Position numbers and translations under genes: made by a program
Assembly (NCBI RefSeq): GCF_902635505.1
Contig: NC_045429.1
Coordinates: 425,223,669-425,287,668, forward strand
Source of the DNA: Sarcophilus harrisii
Taxonomy: Eukaryota > Chordata > Mammalia > Dasyuromorphia > Dasyuridae
Length of the DNA stretch: 64,000 nt
Direction: 5' to 3'
Shown: positions 53,900 through 64,000 of the stretch, piece by piece
How the letters are laid out: each line of letters begins with the position of its first letter
How positions within the stretch are numbered: the stretch's first letter is position 1
The notes under the pieces: generated by a model
Database searches by the model: none
Told to the model about the DNA's origin: nothing
What the model saw: only the letters and a program-made list of their open reading frames with translations

Positions 53900-55244
53900 A
53901 CATTGTAGAGCTTAATGTTCTATTAATCTGGAGGCAACCACACACAAAATGTAGCCTAAACTTAAAAATTCTTAAATTTGAAGCATCAAATTATATAAAT
54001 TGAATTTGAACCTAACTCTCAATTCCTTTAAATTCAAAATTTTCTCAAAAAGAAAGAAAATTAAACCAGAATTCTCCCATTATTCCTGGTCATAAGAGAT
54101 GGTGGTTGCAAAGACACATGAAATGCGCAGATAATCCAAATCCAAGAATTTTTTATCTCACTGGGAAAAGTGGTTCACGATTTTATTTTCTCTGGTGAAG
54201 ACAAAGCAGCAAAAAGTTTGAAAGGAGACTAGATATTGCTCAAGAAAACCAACAATCAAACATTTTCTAAGATCATCAGAGATTTTAATTGCCAAAGTAC
54301 CACCATTCAGAGTCACAGAATTTCTACCTAGAAATGGCCCTTAGACATCATTTTGACCTTATGCGTAACTCAAGAATCCCCTTAACCAAACATCCAATAA
54401 GTGGTCATCTAGCATTTGCTTCATAGCTGCCAGGAAAAGGGACCTCATGACATTAGGAGATAACCTACTTTGGCAAAATTCTTGTTAGGTTTTTTTTCCT
54501 TTATCAAATCTAAATCAGACTCTCACAGGAATCTCATACCTCACATTTCCTGTCTTCCCATGCCTACCTAATTTCCAGACTTTCTACTTCCTGTTAGGGC
54601 CTTATAATCACCATAGGATAAAAAAGCACAAACAAACTAGCAAATATTCTAAGTCCCAAGCTGAGCTTGGTCGAATCTGCTCATTATCTTTTTCCTTCCA
54701 ATCTCCTCGGCTCCAGGTAGATCTCATCCCAACCCCCATCCCACACAACAGGTAAAGATATACAAAAGCTCTTGTTACATCACAACACATGATCTGAACT
54801 TCTCAAATTCTAAAGAGCAATCTCCAAGCCAATGATTAAGATGCTGAAGTGACAACATCATTTGGAATATATCCAGCATATAAGACTGTCAGTATTGATT
54901 TTTACCAAATAAAATATGCAGTGCTCCGCACAAAAAACACACTTTAATAGACGTTTACTGACTGGTACAGTCAATTTTCAGAATGACAAAATTCAAATTT
55001 AATTTGAAGGGACTGGAAGGGATAATTTTCTCCATAAAACTTTACAGAGTGTTTTGTTTCATGTATCTCCAAAACAGTTAGGTACACTTGAACTCGGCTG
55101 ATCAGGTCCTATTAAAATTGTTAACATTGTGTTTTCCTCCCCTTTTTGTTAGAATATAGGATATATTAGAGCAGGAATCATTATCTTACTTGAACTTTGT
55201 GAAATGGCACCTATCAAAGTATACTACATACAGTAGAGAGTTAA

Positions 55245-55475
55245 TAAATGTTGCTGTTCAATTGTTTCAGTTGAGTCCAACTCTTTGTGACCCATTTGGG
55301 ATTATCTTGACAATGATCCTGGAGTAGTTCATTTCCTTCTCTAGGTCATGTGACAGTTGAGGCAATGGAGTTCAATGACTTACCCAGGGGTTCATAGAGC
55401 CAGTGTCTGAAGTCAGATTTTAACTCAGGTCTTTCTGCCCAGCACTCTATCCATTGCACCACCTAGCTGATGTAG
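55245..55475 (-). repeat. MAR1-type CORE-SINE, antisense
   Basis: The plus strand reads 'gttgctgttcaattgtttca', 'tctttgtgacccatttggga', 'ttcatttccttctctaggtc' and 'ccattgcaccacctagctg', the reverse of MAR1. Confidence 0.9.
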
Positions 55476-55499
55476 TTAGTTGAATCAAATTAATCTTAT

Positions 55500-55720
55500 T
55501 CACCTAAATTAACCTTTTTCTAGTGCCTAACTGGTCCCTCCAACTCCTTTAGATCCTTCAAGCAATTCTCATATGCACTACCTCTCACATCTATCTCCTT
55601 TTCTCATGAGTAAGTCAACACCCTCAACACCCTAGTTCAAACTTGTCCATGAATTTCCTAAAATGACATCCTGCTATGATCTAACAAGACAGAGTCCGAC
55701 AAGTATTCATACAATTTTAG
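55500..55720 (+). repeat. L2 internal fragment
   Basis: 'cctaactggtccctccaact' and 'actacctctcacatctatct' resemble the sense L2 region between RT and tail. Confidence 0.5.
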
Positions 55721-55818
55721 AATGCATTAGCTTTTTGGCTAACATATCACACTTCTGGCTCTCAGGGAGTCTGTAATCTCAAGTCTTTTTCTTTTTTTCT
55801 CTTAAAAAACATTTTGTT

Positions 55819-55971
55819 GAGGTAACTAGATGGTACAGTGATACAGCACCAGCCCTGAAGTCAGGAGGACCTAAGTTCAAATCTGGCCTCAGACACTTAA
55901 CACTTCCTAGCTGTGTGACCCTGGGCAAGTCACTTAACCCCAACTGCCACAGCAAAAAATAAACAAAAAAC
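55819..55971 (+). mobile_element. WSINE1-like tRNA-SINE with 10-bp target duplication
   Basis: 'cagcaccagccctgaagtca', 'ggaggacctaagttcaaatc' and 'gtgtgaccctgggcaagtca', ending 'actgccacagcaaaaaata'. The flanks share 'acattttgtt' (55809-55818 and 55972-55981). Confidence 0.92.
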
Positions 55972-56559
55972 ACATTTTGTTTTAATCAACCAAGATCTGT
56001 CTTCTCACTTTTCCACCCCAAGAGAATACAAGAAAAACACATATGATTATATCAGATTTCCACAATGGCCACATCAAAATTAAATTCTGCATTCTGAATC
56101 CTTCATCTATCAGCAAGCATCCTCATCAAGCCTCCAGTTGGTCAAATGCTAGAGTTAAACACAATAGTATTTCATCACATTTATATACAACAATTTGGAT
56201 TTATTCACCTATATAATGGAACCCCATCAGATTGTCATTTTTTGCCACTTCAAAAAAAAAAGATATATTTTTGTGCATATTTTGAGTTTTTGTTTACAAG
56301 TAATCCTTCCCTTAACCTTCCCTCCCTCTAAATTACTTTCTACTTTTCTATCCTTTCCTACTTCCTCGATAAGCGAAATCTGAGGTTCAAATGTCAGCCA
56401 TTCTGCCCATGTCCTCCTCTTTGTATAGATGTCTAACCCTAAATGTGAAGATATGGGATGATAATCCCCATTTCCCTTTTTCTTCTTTACTTGTTCCCAT
56501 TATATTCCTCCTACTCTCTTTTTCCATTCTGTACTAAAGATTGTCAAGACAGAAAGCCA

Positions 56560-58240
56560 CCAGGTTTTCTCTAATGGAATTCCTGAAGATGAGAGGGTTC
56601 TAAGGTAACACATATTATCATCTCCTCACATTGAATATAAATAGTTTAGCTTCCTTATGATTTTTTTTCCTATTTACCTTTCTATGTTAATCTTGAGCCT
56701 GGTGTTTTATACTTCAAAATTTTTACACTACTCTTGTCTTTTCATCAGGATGCTTAGATGTCCTCTATTTTCTTAGTAGTTTATTTTTTCCCTGTGATAT
56801 ATTCAGTTTTGCTGAATAAGTTAATCTTGACTATAAGCTTAAAATGCTTTGCTTTCAGGAATGTCATAGTTCAAGTTCTTTGCTCCTTCATAGTAGTAGT
56901 TGATAAATCACGTGAGATCATGACTATGACTCCTTAATACTTAAATTATTTGTGTCTGGTTTGAAGCATTCATTTTTCTTTGACTTGGAAGTTCTGGATT
57001 TTGGAGTGTCTTCCAAGAGATGATCATTGAATTCTTTCTATTTCTACTTTACTCTCTGGTCCTAAGAAATCATTTGGGCAATTATCTTTTGAGATTTCTT
57101 GAAAGATGATGTCTAGGCTCTTTTTTTGATTCAGATAATTCAATGAATTCAATCAGTTCTTAAAATTTTTCTCCTCAATGTGCTTTCCAGATCAGTTTTT
57201 CTGATGAGATATCTTACGTTTCCCTCCAGTCCATTCTAATTTTCAGAGTTTGTTGCTTGGACAAGGTTTTGCATCTTTTGTGCCAAGTTACTAATTCCCT
57301 TTCCAATTCTTCCATAGTTCTCTTTTTTCTCCCCAACTTTTTCATTGAGCACTTTCATTCCATTTACAAAAACATTTTTAACTTGTTTTTTAGACTCTTG
57401 TTTCACTTCCAAAAATTTTAGTTTAGTTTGTGTCCAAACTGTATTTTCCTTTGATGTTTTGCTTGTAGATGTTTGAGAGTCATTCTCTTCTTTTGCATTT
57501 GTAGTATGTGTCCTGCTCTGTTTATTATGGGGTATGTGTGTGGGTGGGTGCGTGTGTTTGTCCATACTTCCAGCCTCTTTCTTGATTTCAGACTTTGTAT
57601 TAGAATTAGGCTCTGTGGTATTTCTATAAGGAAGGTCTAGGCTAGTGGTCTTGTTTTTTTAAGAGTTGAATATTGTATTATACCAAAGGCTCAAGAACAT
57701 GCTGGGGGGCCTGCACACTTTCAATGCTCCCAAAGTGCTCTGACCCAAAGTCTGTTTGCTGATCTTCCTAGTTTGGAACTCTGCAATTTCCTAACCCAAG
57801 GATGGTTCTGTATAAGAGCAGATTGCTCCTAAATTCTGCCCTTCTCAGCCAGCTGGAAAGCCTGTTGGTTCAGAGTGACAGCCTTGTACAGCCCAATCTA
57901 GAATTCCTCTGCAGACTGGACAAGATGCTAGAAGTGAGATCTACTCTAAGACTGAGGTATGACCCACATAACTAGGGCTGCTGCTAGCTAGGTAGTATGC
58001 AAGAAAGCTATCAGTATGCAACTGTCCCTATAGGTCTCTTTCCTCTTACCCTGGACAGACTCCATTTCAAATGTCTACAGACCTCCATGTGCCTCTCCCT
58101 GTGCTGGGTTGGATTGGACAAATGATTCACAGTGATTTGTTCTATATTTCCCCATCAGGATTTCATTTGGTGCATTTTCTAGATGTTTGAAGAAGTTTAT
58201 AGAAGAAAGCTCACAACACTGTTTCCTATCACTCCACTCC
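56560..58240 (-). repeat. HAL1-like / L1 ORF1-bearing copy, antisense
   Basis: Second copy of the structure seen at 42840-44740. The minus-strand frame at 57236-57565 is a Lys/Gln/Asn-rich coiled coil of L1 ORF1 type (...EENDSQTSTSKTSKENTVW...). Further along, the 'ctcaaaagataattgcccaa' region matches the post-coil part. The upstream flank ('cccatcaggatttcatttgg') parallels 'taatcaggattcagtccagt' in the first copy. It is broken in several places. Confidence 0.65.
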
Positions 58241-58439
58241 ATCCCCTTGGGATGGCCATGAATCCAGGTTTCTTTCATATAAATTACTGCCACATTTCCC
58301 TAATTTGTACATGTATTTTGGGAGTTCTGACCAAAGTATAGAATTTACATTTACTAAATTTCATTTTTCAGATGCCTCTATGGAAATTAGAGATAATGCT
58401 AGATTTTCAGTGGTATGCCAAAAGAATCCAAGCTCTACT

Positions 58440-58700
58440 CACTGGTTCAAAGTATCCAGGATACTAAAATAATTGACTAATGTGGCTGCTAAGTTACTAT
58501 CAGTGATTTCTCAAAGGCTGTTAACAAGGGTAAGAGAGATATCAAAGAACTATAGAAAGGCAAAAGTTGGTCATTGTTTAAAAAAGCAAAGTGGGTAGAT
58601 ATATTAAAAGTCTGCACTACAGGCCAGAGAACTGACATTCCTGGGGAAATTAGTAAACATAGCATAAAAAGAACTGTTAGAAACTATCTAGACAAGAAAG
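58440..58700 (+). repeat. L3/CR1 LINE fragment (1)
   Basis: Worn A-rich coding-like DNA in the order expected ahead of the L3/CR1 sequence at 59770. It is assigned mainly through that continuity. Confidence 0.4.
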
Positions 58701-59730
58701 TGGTTTAATTATCACTTCTATGCAGATAACTTTACTATATATAAATTCAGCCTTATACTCTTTCTCTCTCAAAAACTTCAATTCCACACAACTGACTACA
58801 AAACATCTTTTTGCTTAAGACTTTAACATCCTTCCAATAACCCAGCTTTATTTATAATCACACAGTTATTGAGTTTTTCCTTCTCTCTCACCACTTATAT
58901 TCAATTGGTTCCAAATCTTGTTATTTCTTCCTCAAATAGCATCTCTCACATCTGTCTTCTTTTTCTCACTCAAATTTATCCTCTTGCCTGGACTACAGCC
59001 ATATCTTCCTCAATGGATTTCCCCGCTTCCAGTATTTTCACTTTCCCATCTTTTTCTCCAAATTGATAATACTAAAGGTTCTGAGACTTCTTGGTCACTA
59101 AGTCAAGCAGCTGATTGGTACTACAGAATACAAATTCCTTACTGGCATTTAAAGTCTTTAACAATCTAGCTCTTCCCTACCTGTGCAGACTTAGAAGCCA
59201 TCTAAGTTAAGTTTTACAAAGGAGGAAGGCCTAACAAAGTTGGGATTTGCCCAAAGTTACAAATGCTAAGTGTCGGTACAGGGATTTAAATCCAGGTTCT
59301 CTGTTATCTTCTTGTGCTCGTGCAAAATTATATATTAAAAATGAGAAATGCACATGTAAAAGACATTTAAGCTTTCATCTGTTTCATGAATTCTGTAGTC
59401 CAAACAAAGTTACCTACTTGCCACTCCCCAAACATATTACAATCTCCTCCCTTCCATTCTTTTGAACAAGTTGTCCCTGATGCCTGAAATGAATTCCCTC
59501 CTCATCTCCACCTCCTAGAATTCTCAGCTTCCTTTCAAGATTCAGCTAAAATGCTGAATATATGCTATATATGTTCCTTCCTATTTCCCATAGTTACTAT
59601 TGCAAACCTTCTTCGTGCCAAAATTATTTCCTTTCAATCCAATATTTCATTTTTTGTTTTTGTATCCCCAGCATCAAGAACAATGTCTGATATAGCCTAG
59701 GTGCTTAATACTTAATAAATGGAAACAATA
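58700..59730 (+). repeat. L2 LINE 3' half with a nested MIR
   Basis: 'ctcttgcctggactacagcc' and 'gcatttaaagtctttaacaa' are L2 internal blocks. 'gcctgaaatgaattccctcc' and 'ttttgtatccccagcatcaa' form the 3' part and tail. About 59195-59330 is an antisense MIR ('tttgcccaaagttacaaatg', 'ggatttaaatccaggttctc'). Confidence 0.75.
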
Positions 59731-59769
59731 AAGAACCATTCAAGGTTTTATCAAATAGGTCCCCTATGT

Positions 59770-60180
59770 TTAATATTTTTACATTTGATCTAAGGCCAAC
59801 AATTTGCTTATTTTATTAGTAATCTGGGTAAAAAGGTAGACAGCATACTTATCAAATGTGAAGAGAACACAAATGTCAGTCAGTATCCAAAAAATCCTGA
59901 CAGGGTAAAATACTGAGTATAATCTGATAAAGTAACATTTAATAGTGATATTTGGCAAGTTTTATAATTAGGTTTAAAAACCAAGTTCACAAGTACACAA
60001 TAGAAAAGCATTGGTTAGTTTAATTTAAAAAAGGATGTAGAAATTTTGAGTGGAGGTGTTAAATCCTATGGCATGTTATAGCCTGCTCAGATCACATCTC
60101 TAGAATTGTGTTCAATGCTGGGTGACATTTTTAAAAGGGCATTAATAAAATGGACAACATTTAAAGGGGACTACATATGG
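59770..60180 (+). repeat. L3/CR1 LINE fragment (2)
   Basis: 'cagtcagtatccaaaaaatc' then 'ctgacagggtaaaatactga' and 'aaaaccaagttcacaagtac' match the conserved CR1/L3 run 'ggatccaaaaagatcttgac ...'. 'gaattgtgttcaatgctggg' follows. Confidence 0.7.
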
Positions 60181-60580
60181 ATCTCAAGTTCTCTTCTCCC
60201 TCTATACTTCCTTGGTAAACCTCATTAGCTCTTATTATTTAATTAATATCTACACTGATGATTCCCAGATTCTTGAGATTCAATCCCATTTCAGTAACCT
60301 GTCTACTGGACATTTCAAAGTACATGTCAGAGACACATTTTAAACTCAACATGTCTAAGCTAAACTCATTCTCTTTCTTCCTTTCCATATTTTCCCAATT
60401 CTGTCAAAGGATACTTCTATCCTTTTAGTGTCTCAGATTCATAATCCCGTCATCAGCTCCAACTCCTCTCTCTCTCTCATTTCACAGAGCTAAGCTGTTG
60501 GTCAATCTTGTTGTTCACAAATACCTCACAAATGTGATTTTTACTCTCCACTCATATAATTGACTATGACCTTTTCAGGC
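60180..60580 (+). repeat. L2 internal fragment
   Basis: 'ctgatgattcccagattctt', 'aaactcaacatgtctaagct' and 'aaactcattctctttcttcc' are the sense L2 region after the RT domain. Confidence 0.75.
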
Positions 60581-60799
60581 CTTGAAAAAAGATTTCCTTG
60601 GCCACAGTAAACGAATAATCAACTAGAATAAGGAAGACACTTTGAATTGAGAGATTCCTAAGCTAAGATGGCTGATCTAAATTGGACAAATATGATGTAA
60701 TAGCAATTCTTTTTGAAGTATGAGTTGGCCTAAAAGGCTTAGGCAAGACCCTTTAACTCTTAAGATTATGTGCTTCTTGAATTCCAGATGGTAAATTCA

Positions 60800-61210
60800 A
60801 CAAGTCAAAACATAAATGGTAACAGAATTTCAGGGAGTTCAAGGGATGATTCCCCTGGATGCCACAGGCAGACCCCATCTGAAGCACTGTTTTCAGTTCA
60901 CAAAACTACATTTTAGGAAGGATGTTGAAAGCTAGAAAATGCTCCAAGTAAGCAACCTGAATTGTAAAGCATTTCAAGATCATGCTATATATAGAGATCA
61001 GTTGGAGGAATTGAGAAGAACATTAGATGTCTTTTTCAGTATTTGAAGACTTTGTTGGAAGAAGAGAAATCAGATTTATTCTGTTTAGAACCTGGGGACA
61101 AAATGAGGAACAATGGATGGAAGCTATGGAGGCAAATTTAGACTTAGAGCAGGGAAAAATTTTCCCAATAACTAGCACTATCCCTTAGGAGGCAGTAGGT
61201 TCTCTTAACT
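60800..61210 (+). repeat. L3/CR1 LINE 3' part (3)
   Basis: 'gcactgttttcagttcacaa', 'acattttaggaaggatgttg', 'gagatcagttggaggaattg' and 'acaatggatggaagctatgg' follow the CR1/L3 3' order, up to 'actagcactatccc'. Confidence 0.8.
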
Positions 61211-61902
61211 AAAAGTTTTCAAAGGAAGCCCTTCTGCTTTTTTTTTTTTTTCTTTTAAAGAAACTCATTCTTCCTATTAAGCTATAGAGAGGCTCTTTGT
61301 CTACTATTCTAATAAAGGGACCAGTCAAAGGGACCAGTCTGAATGTTCAGTCTAAATAACAATGACTAGCCAATGGCAGGGAATAAAACCTTGATTTTAC
61401 TGCAAAACCTGCTCTCCATACTTTGGAATTAAGTACCTTGGTCCTTTGTTACTTTTTCCACCTCCACCCCCATAATAATTTCCTACAATTGTTTCTCATA
61501 TGACAGCTTCCAAACTTCTGACAGCCATATTCCACCTTTCTTAGCATACACTCAATTGTTAATATTCCTTTTAAAATCTGGCATATAACAGGTGTTTTAA
61601 AATTTGTTGAACTGAATTGAATATTGAAAAAAAATGTGATTGAACCAGCACAGAGAATAAAAGCATGAAGCTAGGACTTCCTAGGACCTATATATCATAC
61701 TTCTCTACATGTAGATTAATACTGTACTAGTCTATTTGTTTTTAAGCTACATCACAGTATTGGTTCAACTCACCTACAGTACCTACCCTCAAGGCATGGA
61801 GAATCTACCAATTCTTATTAAACTTGCTGATGACTAACTCCTGCTTTTTTTATATGAACTTCTATCAAGTCAGATATGCCTTCTCCTGTTGTTATATTTG
61901 AA

Positions 61903-61905
<3 letters not shown>

Positions 61906-61946
<41 letters not shown>
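61906..61946. repeat. (TA)n microsatellite
   Basis: About 20 TA units followed by a degenerate (TATG)n stretch to about 61970. Confidence 0.95.
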
Positions 61947-61954
<8 letters not shown>

Positions 61955-62079
61955 ATGTATGTATATATCAGTCAGATTGTTTATTTACCCCGTTCAGAAA
62001 AAATATTTTAAATCACTAATAATAATGGAAATGTACACTAAAACAACTCAAGATTTTTGCCTCATATACAAAAAAGATA

Positions 62080-62790
62080 AGTGAAGATGGAAATAGTCAA
62101 TATTGGAGGGGCCATGGAAAGACAAACATACTAATGCACTATTACTGGAAGTGTGCATCAGCAGTTCACACCAATGCTGGGAAGTAATTCCATGATGGAA
62201 TTCATTGGAAAAAATTGTTTAAAAAGTCCATCTCTTTAACCCAGATATTCTACTGTTAGGTACATTCCACCCAAGGAGGTGAAATACTAAAAAGAAAGAA
62301 CCCAAATACTGAAATATATATATATATACTAGCTATTTTTTGTAGTACAAAGAACTCAAAATATAGTTAATAATGTCCACTGACTAGGGAATGGCCAAAC
62401 AAGTAGTGGTATATGAATATAACAGAATATCACACCACATGGTCAGAAACTATTAGGATTAATAGAGAGAAACAGGCAAAGAATTATATGAACTAAAGCA
62501 AAATAAAGTAGACCCAGGAAAACAAAATGCACAATGACTATAATGTGATTAGAAAAAAACCAAACAACTGAAACTGAACACTGAATTATGACTAAACCTA
62601 GCCCCAAAAAAGAGATGTGAGAGGATACCTCCCCCATCCTGCTTCTTTGCAGGCAATTAATACAACCCAATATAGATCATGTTAATGTTTTGGTTAATTT
62701 TACTGCACTCATTTTCTTTGTTACAAGGAATGGCTTTGATGAGGGGAGATACTTTGGAAAATATAAATGAGAGAAAAAATAAAAGGTATC
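62080..62790 (+). repeat. L1 ORF2 end and 3' UTR, sense, worn
   Basis: 'gccatggaaagacaaacata', 'tgcactattactggaagtgt', 'gactagggaatggccaaaca' and 'gtggtatatgaatataacag' parallel the copy at 50880-51600. It ends with A-rich DNA. Confidence 0.75.
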
Positions 62791-63143
62791 AAATAAAACA
62801 TTTTTAAAACTTTTTTGAAAGTACATCTATATCTTCATTCAAACTATTGATAAAAACACCGAACAAGGAATTGTCAAAATCAGCTTCCTATGGCATTTCA
62901 CTTGTGGTCATGGACTTCATACAGACAAAAATCCCTCTGATCAACTACCTCAACAATAGAGTATATTCAGCAGCTTAAATATTTCATCACTGCATCGAGA
63001 TCTCATATGCTCTTCATGCTAATGAAAGGATATCTACATAAATGGCGTATACTAAAGATGGTAAACCCTCTATCACAAATTCCACAGAACTACTAAATTG
63101 TTTCTTAATCAGGGAATTTTTAAAGTATATTAAGTATATTAGT

Positions 63144-63156
63144 GGGGGGGGGGGGG
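63144..63156. repeat. (G)13 homopolymer
   Basis: A G-run flanked by two copies of 'taagtatatt' (one before, one after with small changes). Confidence 0.9.
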
Positions 63157-63359
63157 GATTTTTAAGTATATTAGCAGACACCACAATCTGAAATTTAAAG
63201 GAATTGAAGAAGTTAAGAGTTGAAGTCCACCTTTCCCTAGAGTGAAGGTAAAAGTAACACAGCTTATTATAAGAGGAAAATGCTGCTGTACATATATCAC
63301 ACTCTTACCTTTCCTGTTTCTAGCCATTTGGGAACTTTCCCAGTCCTGCATAATCTTAA

Positions 63360-63530
63360 TATGCCCTCCCTGGGATTACCTCCCATTTATTTTGTATAAC
63401 TTGCTAGAGTTGTTGGCATGTTCTCTCTCCCCCAGTGGAACATGAACTCCATAATGGCAGAGATGATTTTTTCCTCTTTCTTTGTTATCTGTTATTTGAG
63501 GAGAAAATAGTGAAATCTAGTTCTTTATTG
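63360..63530 (+). repeat. L2 3' fragment
   Basis: 'ccatttattttgtataactt' and 'ggaacatgaactccataatg', then 'gcagagatgattttttcctc', resemble the L2 3' end ('gtaagctccttgagggcagg'). Confidence 0.5.
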
Positions 63531-63889
63531 TGTGATGGAAGTTATTATTTGTGGTTCAGCATAATGAAAGAAAATGAAATGAGAGAAAAGAGCAGAGAAG
63601 ACCCAGTTCTCCCTAGTATCCTCATGTGCAAATAGCATTCAGCCTAGTGATTTTATTAATGAGACTTAGATAATAAGCAGAGGAAGTATTTTAGAGGATT
63701 ATATCTTATAAAGAATTAAAATCAATTAGGTAAACACACCTACTTTAAACATAAAATACTAAAGTAGCTGTGATATGCAGAATCCTTTTTAAATAGTGGG
63801 GAGAGATCACAAAGTCTAATTTGTTTGTTTAATTCCTTGAGAAAGCCCTCAATGCCTTTATCTTCTTTCCTGTCATTTTATCCAGTCTA

Positions 63890-64000
63890 AATTCTAGATA
63901 GTCTGTTTTTCAATCTTATCATCATTCAACTGAAACTACTTTCTGTGAAGTTACCAATGATCTCTCAATTGTCAAAACCAAATCCAATAGTCTTTTCTCA
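63890..64000 (+). repeat. L2 RT fragment running off the window
   Basis: 'gtgaagttaccaatgatctc' resembles the L2 box 'aaggtcaccaatgacctcc', followed by 'aaatccaatagtcttttctc'. The copy continues past 64000. Confidence 0.65.

Larger units (their letters stand above)
48047..64000 (-). other. OTUD7B: Presumed OTUD7B 5' intron; no exon or CpG island seen
   Basis: Sixteen kb upstream of the start-codon exon contain no recognisable coding exon and no CpG island that could be the OTUD7B promoter, so the first exon probably lies beyond 64000. The space is filled by L1, L2, L3/CR1 and SINE copies listed separately. Unassigned stretches include about 48.05-49.1, 49.96-50.88, 51.65-52.85, 53.9-55.2 and 61.3-61.9 kb. 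Confidence 0.6.

Noticed and set aside
57236-57565. 109-aa coiled-coil ORF that might be a host gene
   Set aside because: It belongs to an L1 ORF1-type element repeated at 42840-44740 and continues into interrupted L1 sequence.

Overview
The window is nuclear DNA from a mammal, almost certainly a marsupial and probably an Australian one. Three protein genes can be rebuilt exon by exon and match the placental SF3B4, MTMR11 and OTUD7B proteins closely. The dispersed repeats are marsupial in character: MAR1-type CORE-SINEs ending in the 'ggggtcacaaagag' tail, WSINE1-like tRNA-SINEs ('gaagtcaggaggacct'), L1 3' ends of a kind I associate with dasyurids, and abundant old MIR, L2 and L3/CR1. The exact species cannot be read from the sequence.

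Layout: all three genes lie on the minus strand, head to tail, in the order known from human 1q21. SF3B4 (coding 1993-4659, 6 exons, 424 aa) encodes the U2 snRNP SF3b protein and has a CpG-rich promoter just above 4659. A second CpG-rich block at about 5130-5720 has no gene that I can see. MTMR11 (coding 8007-15005, 17 exons, 695 aa) encodes a catalytically dead myotubularin-related protein. OTUD7B/Cezanne (coding 21135-47980, 11 coding exons, 846 aa) encodes an OTU deubiquitinase with a long 3' UTR reaching back towards MTMR11. Its first, non-coding exon is not found, so 48047-64000 is read as 5' intron or upstream DNA.

The exon-poor part (24.9-64 kb) is a layered repeat landscape. The oldest layer is L3/CR1 and L2 with MIRs nested inside them. 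Above it lie HAL1-like or L1 ORF1-bearing copies, then 5'-truncated L1 tails and SINEs with clear target-site duplications. I recognised no endogenous retrovirus or other capsid- or envelope-bearing element, no tRNA or rRNA gene and no CRISPR array.

The three proteins do unrelated jobs (splicing, phosphoinositide-related scaffolding, deubiquitination); they are linked by conserved gene order rather than by a shared pathway. I do not see a new biological system. The best leads are a homotypic AP-1 site cluster between OTUD7B and MTMR11, an unassigned CpG-rich block, a NAGNAG acceptor in OTUD7B, a foldback repeat, and two almost identical L1 tails with intact target-site duplications.
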